A stretch of 27,500 nt of DNA. Source: Neocallimastix lanati (nom. inval.). Its lineage: Eukaryota > Neocallimastigomycota > Neocallimastigomycetes > Neocallimastigales > Neocallimastigaceae. Of the stretch, positions 21,054 to 27,500 are shown piece by piece. The stretch is from assembly GCA_016946835.1 (NCBI GenBank), contig JACVTC010000111.1:7501-35000 (forward strand). Direction: 5' to 3'. The notes under the pieces are model-generated. The model did not search any database and was not told where the DNA came from. It worked only from the letters and a program-made list of their open reading frames with translations. Made by a program: the position numbers and the translations under genes. How positions within the stretch are numbered: position 1 is the first letter of the stretch; each line of letters begins with the position of its first letter.

Positions 21054-21064
<11 letters not shown>
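20946..21064. repeat. Imperfect tandem duplication, about 54-bp unit
   Basis: Copies at 20946-21000 and 21011-21064 share GAAGAAATGA(T/A)..ACTAAA, CAATCTT and TAAATAATGAAAAATAATAA. They differ by scattered substitutions and a small indel. A (AAT)n tract follows the second copy. Confidence 0.85.
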
Positions 21065-21107
<43 letters not shown>

Positions 21108-21120
21108 TAAATAATAATAA
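21055..21120. repeat. (AAT)n microsatellite
   Basis: About 16 AAT units grading into AATAAAT units. Confidence 0.92.
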
Positions 21121-22149
21121 AAATTATACACAGATATATAATTTTGAAACGGTTTTTTTTTTTAATAATTCTATATATATATATATATATATATATGATG
21201 AATATTAAATAAGAATTAAAAACCTATTTTCTATATTGAGCATATTTAAATGATTCATTCCCAATTTCTTTAATCATTTTTCTTTAAATCATTAAAAGTA
21301 GTTATTATTAATACTTTTTTTAACCTATATAATAATTATTTTAAGTAGAAGATATGCGGCTTTTAAAAAAAATAATTATAATAAAAAATATAAGTAATAA
21401 AATATAAAATATAAAATATAAAAAATTATAATCATTATTATTATTATTATAATTATTATTATTAATTTCAATTTTGATTTTAATAATAAGATTTAAGATT
21501 TTGTTTTTTTATTTTTTTTTTTTATTTTATAATTATAAATAAAATTTAAAAATAAAAATAAAAATAAAATAAAAATAAACAATAATAATAATAATAAAAT
21601 TTATTATTAAATAAATATTAAATAAATAAAATATCAAATAATAACAATTAAACTCTATTTTTTTATTTATTTTATATTTTTATTTATATATTTTTATTTT
21701 TAAAAAAATATAAAATATAATAATAAAAAATAATTAATAAAAAATAAAAAAATTTAAATAATAAAAATTCCGATTTCTCCCAATGAACAGTTAATCTATT
21801 AAAAGAAATTCTTATTTTCCGTAAAAGGAAAATTTAATATAAAATAAAATTAAAATATATTTTGTGATAAAATAATTTTTATTTTTTTTGTTTTAATATT
21901 ATGAATGATGAAATCTTATGATTATTATTTAAAAAAAAAAAATATCTCTATTTATATATATTAATAAAAAGAAAAAGGTTTAAGATAATAAAAAGTAGTA
22001 AAAGGTGTAGTAATAAACATTAATAATATTAATTATTTTAACTAATTATTTATCATTATAATAATTATAATAGTATATAGTATGTAGTTAATAATTATGA
22101 TAATATATAGTATAGAGTTAATAATAATAGTAGTAACATAGATATAATA

Positions 22150-22565
22150 ATAATAATAATAATAAAAAAAATAATAAATAATAAATAATAAATAATAATA
22201 ATAATAATAGTTAAATAATAAATAATAAATAATAAAAGAGTATTTATTGATAAATAATAAATAATAAATAATAAAAGAGTATTTATTGATAAATAATTAA
22301 ATAATTAAATAATAAATAATAAATAATAAATAATAAATAATTGAATAATAAATAATTGAATAATAAATAATAAATAATAAATAATAAATAATAAATAATA
22401 AATAAGTAAATAAGTAAATAATAAATAATAAATAATAAATAATAAATAATAAATTATAAATAATAAATAATGGAATAATAAATAATAAATAATAAATAAT
22501 AAATAATTAATAATAAATAATAAATAATAAATAATTAAATAATAAATAATAAATAATTAAATAAT
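22150..22565. repeat. Large (AATAAAT)n repeat field
   Basis: About 400 bp are dominated by the 7-nt unit AATAAAT with variant units (TAATTAA, AATAAGT, AATTGAAT). It includes a duplicated AAAGAGTATTTATTGATAAA at 22235 and 22271. Degenerate units in the middle and purer ones at the sides suggest repeated local expansion. Confidence 0.9.
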
Positions 22566-23253
22566 AATATTGGTATTCATACAAATAAACTTTTTTATTT
22601 TCCGTATCTTGAAACTTTAATTTATAATTTAATTGATTGACAAAAAGATCGACAGTAATGAATTAATATTTTTTGTTTATTCAAAATAAAATAAATTGAA
22701 AAAAAAAAAAAATGGAATAATTAAATGGTATAATCTATTAGAATAATAGAAGGAAGCCCTAATTTAATATTATTATTTTTTTTTTTTTGTTTGCTCTGAC
22801 TTGGACATTATAATAGTTAGACATTTAGTATTATGATTAAGATTAAAGTTTATTATAGATTAAAAAAAATATATATATATATTTAATTTAATATAATCTT
22901 ATTTTTTATTTTTATTTTTTATGTTTTTTTTTTTTTTTTTATATATATGTTTAAATTTACTTTTTTTTTTTTTTTTTTATTTCCCTTTCTATTCAATTCC
23001 TATCGATTGATATTAAGATAATTATATATTATAATTATACTTTATATAATTATTTTTAATTAAAACTTCTATTATTATTTAAATTGTTTATAATTATTTA
23101 TTATAGTTACATTTTATATTATAATTTTTGGTTATATCTTTTATTATTATTTATCTCATATATACATATATATATTTTTTATTTTTATTATTATTTTTTG
23201 TTTAAAAATTAATTTTTTTAGTACTTTACATTTATTAATAGTTATTTTAATTT

Positions 23254-23309
23254 TTAATCGTTTTTATATATATTTTTATATATATAAAAATATATATAAA
23301 AACGATTAA
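23254..23309. repeat. Perfect 56-bp palindrome
   Basis: Two 28-nt arms (23254-23281 and 23282-23309) are exactly complementary with no spacer. The outer ends are TTAATCG and CGATTAA, and the inner part is TATATATATTTTTATAT. The CG-containing ends show that this is not just an accident of an (AT)n run. Confidence 0.95.
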
Positions 23310-23838
23310 TTATTTTAATAATTAACCCTTTTTGATTTATTTAATGTCTTTTCTCTTAAAAAAAAAAATAAAATAAAATAAAATAAATATATATTAAATA
23401 TAAAATAATAAAATATTAAATATAGAAATATAGAAATATAGAAATATATAAAAAAAAATATTTTATTTTTTATTTTTTTATTATAATTATTATTTATTAT
23501 TATTTTAGTATATATAAAATTTTATTTTAAATGATTTGACGATCACTGATTATTTTAATATTAATTTGTTTTAGATATTCATTTATTTTAATCATTTTAT
23601 AATATAATAATGGAAATTTTAATAAAAAAATTAAATAATACTAAATAAATATAAAATAATATAAAATAAAATAAAATAAAAAAATAATACTAAATAAAAT
23701 TTAATAATACTAAATAAAATTTAATAAAATTAAATAAAATAAAAAATTTTTTTTGTTATTTTTGTTAAAAAAGTTTATTTTTATTTTTTTTTTGTTTTTA
23801 ATAATATTTTATTAAGATTTGATGAATAGTTTTATTTT

Positions 23839-23839
23839 A

Positions 23840-23912
<73 letters not shown>
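23839..23912. repeat. (ATT)n microsatellite
   Basis: About 24 uninterrupted trinucleotide units. Confidence 0.95.
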
Positions 23913-24487
23913 TTTTAATATTTATATATATATTATAACTATTTTTATTTTAATAATAAGAAAAAAAAAATTATTTTTTTAAAAAAAATGAAATGAAATG
24001 AAAATTATAAAATAAAAAATTATAAATACATTATTAAAATAAAAAAAAAAAAAAGATATTATTTTCATAACATTTAAAAATAATTTATTTTTAATCAAAA
24101 AGGAAAATTATTTGTTTGTTTGTTTCTTTGTTATTTAAACTTGTTTTTTTTATAAATATTCTCAAGAAAATATTAATTAGTAATAATTTATTTTTATAAA
24201 AAATAAATAAATAAATAAATAAATCAAATAAAACTGTAGTTAAAATAAAACTTTTAAACGAAACATTAAATAAAAAAAAAAAAATAAAAAAAAATATAGA
24301 AAAATAAAAAAAAAACTTGATGGATTATACAACTCACATTTCATATCCAATGGCTGTGATTGAAAATAAAAATAGAATTTTTTTTTTTTTGTTTTATAAA
24401 TTGATTGATGGATTGATTTTAAGGCTTTCCTTTTTTATAAATAAAAAATAATAAATAAAATAATAAAAAAGGAAATATATAATATTG

Positions 24488-24489
<2 letters not shown>

Positions 24490-24523
<34 letters not shown>

Positions 24524-24532
24524 AACAAAAAT
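24490..24532. repeat. Poly-T tract, 43 nt
   Basis: An uninterrupted T run in noncoding DNA, about 15 nt upstream of a field of AATAAAT/AATAAAATA units (24556-24628). Confidence 0.95.
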
Positions 24533-24657
24533 TATAAAATAATACAAAAAAAAAGAATAATAAATAATAAATAATAAAATAAATAATAAAATAAATAATA
24601 AAATAAATAATAAAATAAATAATAATATTTTATTATATTTTTTTTTTCATTGTGTGA

Positions 24658-24665
24658 TGACGTAA
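24658..24665 (+). promoter_or_regulatory. CRE/ATF-like site TGACGTAA
   Basis: TGACGTAA matches the half-consensus of ATF/CREB-type bZIP sites and sits in GTGTGATGACGTAACAC, whose ends GTGT/ACAC are complementary. It is a rare GC-containing island in very AT-rich DNA. No gene is visible next to it, so function is unproven. Confidence 0.3.
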
Positions 24666-25279
24666 CACTTTTTTTTTTCTTTTATTAAATATAAATATTA
24701 ATATTTATATTCATATTAATTAAATATAATAATTAATTAATTTTTCTATTTTTTTTTTTTTATTTTTATTTTATTTTTATTTTTATTTTTTTTAAATAAA
24801 TAAATAATAAATAAATAAATATATAAATAAATAATAAACAATTAAACAATTAAAAAATAATAATAAATAATAAATAATAAATAATAAAAAACAATACATT
24901 AATTAAAATAATAAATTAATTAAAAATAAAATAAAAAAAAAATAAAATAATTAAAAATATAAATAATATAAAAAAAAAATTTTATTTATCTATAAATAAA
25001 ATAAATCACAGTTTTATAAAATATTTCACATTACATTGTTCTTTTTATTAGTTTCTTTATTAAAAAAAAAATATAGAAAAAAAGAAATAACAATAAAAAT
25101 TTAAAATCATAACATAAAATAAATAAATAAAAAAAAATATAAAGATAAATAAAAAAATAAAAGAGATAGAAATAGAGAAATATGAATTGAAAAGTCAAAT
25201 TAATAAGATTATATAAAATAAAAATAAAATGTTATTAAAGATATAAAGTGTAGATAAAATATGTTTAAATATAAATATT

Positions 25280-25369
25280 TATATTTTATATTTTATATTT
25301 TATATTTTATATTTTATATTTTATATTTTATATTTTATATTTTATATTTTATATTTTATATTTTATATT
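25280..25369. repeat. (TATTTTA)n period-7 repeat
   Basis: About 13 nearly perfect units, and the purest 7-mer array noticed in the window. Confidence 0.95.
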
Positions 25370-27500
25370 AATATATATTTTTTTTTTAATAAAATAAAAT
25401 TAATGTATCCATTTTATTTTTATTTCATTTTAAATTTCTATTTAAATTTATATATAAATGGTATTAAATACATTGTTTAATAATTATAAAAATTTATAAT
25501 TATTAAAATATTAATACTTTACAATATACAAATAAATAAAAAATAAAAAGTAAATACAATAAAATATAATAAAATAAAATAAAATATATGAAATATAATA
25601 AAATATACAAAAGATAATAAAAAATAAAAAATAAACTTTATTTGGTAATATAAAAGGATTGCCCTTTATTTATATTAAAACTTTAAATGATAACAAATTA
25701 TTTTAATTAATTTAATTGTTTAAATTAATTAATTAAAATAAATTTAATAATAATAAAGAAAAAAAAAAATTTAAATTAAATTTTTTTTTTTATTATTTTA
25801 TTTTAATTTCCATTATGAAAAATTCAACTTTTTTTTTTTTTTTTTTTTTTTTTCAGGAATCATTTACAAAAAAACTAAAACAAAAAAAAAATTAAAATAA
25901 AAACAAAAAACAAAAACAAAAATTATTTTAATAAATTTTAATTAAAAAAAAATATTTAATTTATTTAGAAAGAATATATTATTTTATAATAAAAAATTGA
26001 ATTTTTTTTTAATAGTTTTTTTTAGACTATTAAAGAAGATTTATAATTATTAATTATAATTTATTAATTATTATTATTAGTATTATTTATAGTATTATTA
26101 CTATTATTATTAACAATTCTTATTAACTTTTTTTTTTTGACAATTATTTTTAATTTTTATTCTTTCATTAAAAACTAATATTCTTATCACTATTTAAGTT
26201 AAAGTAATAATAATTATTAATATTGTTTTAAAAAAATATATAGATATATTTATTAGTATTAGTAATATAATATTAGTATTAATAATAGAATTATTCCTTT
26301 TTTTTTTTTTTTTTATGAAGATATGAAGAATTGGATAATCATGTTTTAATTTGATAAATTTTGTTAAATATACATATCGATATAAAAGTTAAAAATTTTG
26401 GATGAGAGTCACCGTTTTTGATGTAACCTTATCCTTAAATTAAAATAAAATATTTAATCTTAAATTTAATGAAATGAATAATTAATAACAATAAAAGTAA
26501 AAATATATATATATATATATATATATATAATAAAATAAATAATAAAAATAATCTGGTTATAATTTTAAAAGCCAAATATTAAAATAAAATAAAAAAAAAA
26601 GTTGAATATATAACTCTTTAAGGAGATCGATTTAATTAAAATTATAAAACTATCCAATGGAATTAATAAATGATATAAAATAAAATTTTTCTGTTTTTTT
26701 AATATAAAATAAAAATAAAAATAAGAAGATAAAAAAAGAAAAAAAAACGTTGTTTTAATCATTAGGATGAAAATTTTAATAATATTATTAATATCTATAA
26801 ATGAGTTTATTAATTATGAAAAAAAAATTAAAAAATTTAAAAATTAAAAAAAAAAATATATATATATATATAAAAATATAAAAAAAATTATAAAAATTAT
26901 AAAAAATTTCAAATAAAATTCATCCATCAATAAAAAAAAATGTTTATTTTTTTTTTTTTTAAATTTTTTCATTGTTTTTTTTTTATATATTATTATTATT
27001 ATTATTATTTATATTTATTTTTAATTTTTTTAATAAATTTCAATAATTATTTTTTTTAATTTATTTAAACTTTTTAATTTAAATTCTGAAACATTCATTT
27101 ATTTTTAATTAAAAGATATTAAATCTATATTTTTACAAATTTATGATAAAAAAATTTATTTCATTATTATTCCTTTGATTAAAAAAAATAAAAAATTAAA
27201 TTTTTTTATTCTTTAACCTATTGAAAAAAAATATATATATATGTATATATATGTATATGTAGATATCATATTAAATTTTTATATTATGTTAATTGACTCA
27301 ATATATATTAAATTGTTAAATCTTAATCCTATTATATTCTTTTTAAAAATGTATTAATTTTTTAAATTTTTATTTTTTTTATTTATTAATTTTTTTTATT
27401 AATGGGAAAATTTCTCAAATTATTTAATCTTTTCCATTCAATAACAATATAGATTAAAATATAAAATTAATATATTTATTTATTAATTTTTTAACTTTAT

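Larger units (their letters stand above)
18180..27500. other. Long AT-rich noncoding region
   Basis: I see no convincing gene over about 9.3 kb on either strand. It holds homopolymers, AAT and 7-mer repeats, two local duplications and one perfect palindrome, listed separately. Slightly GC-richer patches lie at 20800-20870, 21770-21830, 22590-22660, 22750-22810, 24315-24365 and 26395-26440. None gives an open reading frame with recognisable content. Confidence 0.6.

Noticed and set aside
22150-22565. Possible telomeric or subtelomeric repeat
   Set aside because: The AATAAAT unit lacks the G-rich strand expected of telomeres and is irregular and internal.
24320-24450. Short plus-strand ORF starting MDYTTHISYPMAVIENKNR
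   Set aside because: The first 19 residues look less repetitive than the surroundings, but the frame then runs through a T-tract and ends after about 42 codons. No family resemblance, splice partner or GC rise beyond about 50 nt supports a gene.
25829-25860. T25 followed by CAG, a textbook 3' splice acceptor
   Set aside because: The sequence after it (GAATCATTTACAAAAAAACT...) soon becomes homopolymeric and is not coding in any frame.
26565-26762. 65-residue hydrophobic minus-strand ORF
   Set aside because: It has the same T-run origin, and nothing recognisable was found in it.
1-27500. tRNA, rRNA or CRISPR array
   Set aside because: No GC-richer patch has a tRNA T-loop (GGTTCRANYCC) with matching arms. 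There is no rRNA-like stretch and no regular array of repeats separated by unique spacers. The six-copy array at 13147-13468 has low-complexity, unequal spacers and is not CRISPR.

Overview
This window looks like nuclear DNA from a eukaryote with an extremely AT-rich genome. Most of it is A/T homopolymers, (AAT)n or (TTA)n tracts and 5- to 7-base AT repeats, and only two short stretches have coding-like composition. The best fit is an anaerobic gut fungus (Neocallimastigomycota). The grounds are the very low intergenic GC, a spliced gene with a GTAAGT...TAG intron and a low-complexity Asn/Thr/Pro/Ser tail, an NDR-type kinase fragment, and a Ty1/copia retrotransposon. A dictyostelid would have similar composition and is the main alternative. 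The copia element argues mildly against it. The assignment is inference.

Layout. Positions about 212-558 (minus strand) hold one exon of an NDR/LATS-type AGC kinase, covering the N-terminal regulatory region; the catalytic domain would lie beyond the left edge. From 573 to 2517 there is AT-rich noncoding DNA. From 2518 to 8698 there is a direct duplication of a non-coding repeat. One copy is intact (2518-2735). The other is split by a decayed full-length Ty1/copia retrotransposon on the minus strand (about 3176-8590). The element has two LTRs, a polypurine tract and recognisable integrase, reverse transcriptase and RNase H, but many stops, frameshifts and homopolymer tracts. The reverse transcriptase has lost the second aspartate of its catalytic YxDD motif.

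From 8700 to 16136 no gene is visible. This stretch holds microsatellites, several local duplications and a six-copy array of a 28-bp sequence ending in a 12-bp palindrome (13147-13468). Positions 16137-18179 (minus strand) carry the one apparently intact gene: two exons and a 282-nt intron encoding a 586-residue protein. Its N-terminal module resembles the helix-turn-helix of bacterial ParB-like proteins, and its tail is long and low in complexity. From 18180 to 27500 there is AT-rich noncoding DNA again, with an upstream A-tract/T-tract cluster, period-7 repeats and a perfect 56-bp palindrome (23254-23309).

The genes do not form an operon or an obvious pathway. No rRNA, tRNA or CRISPR array was seen.
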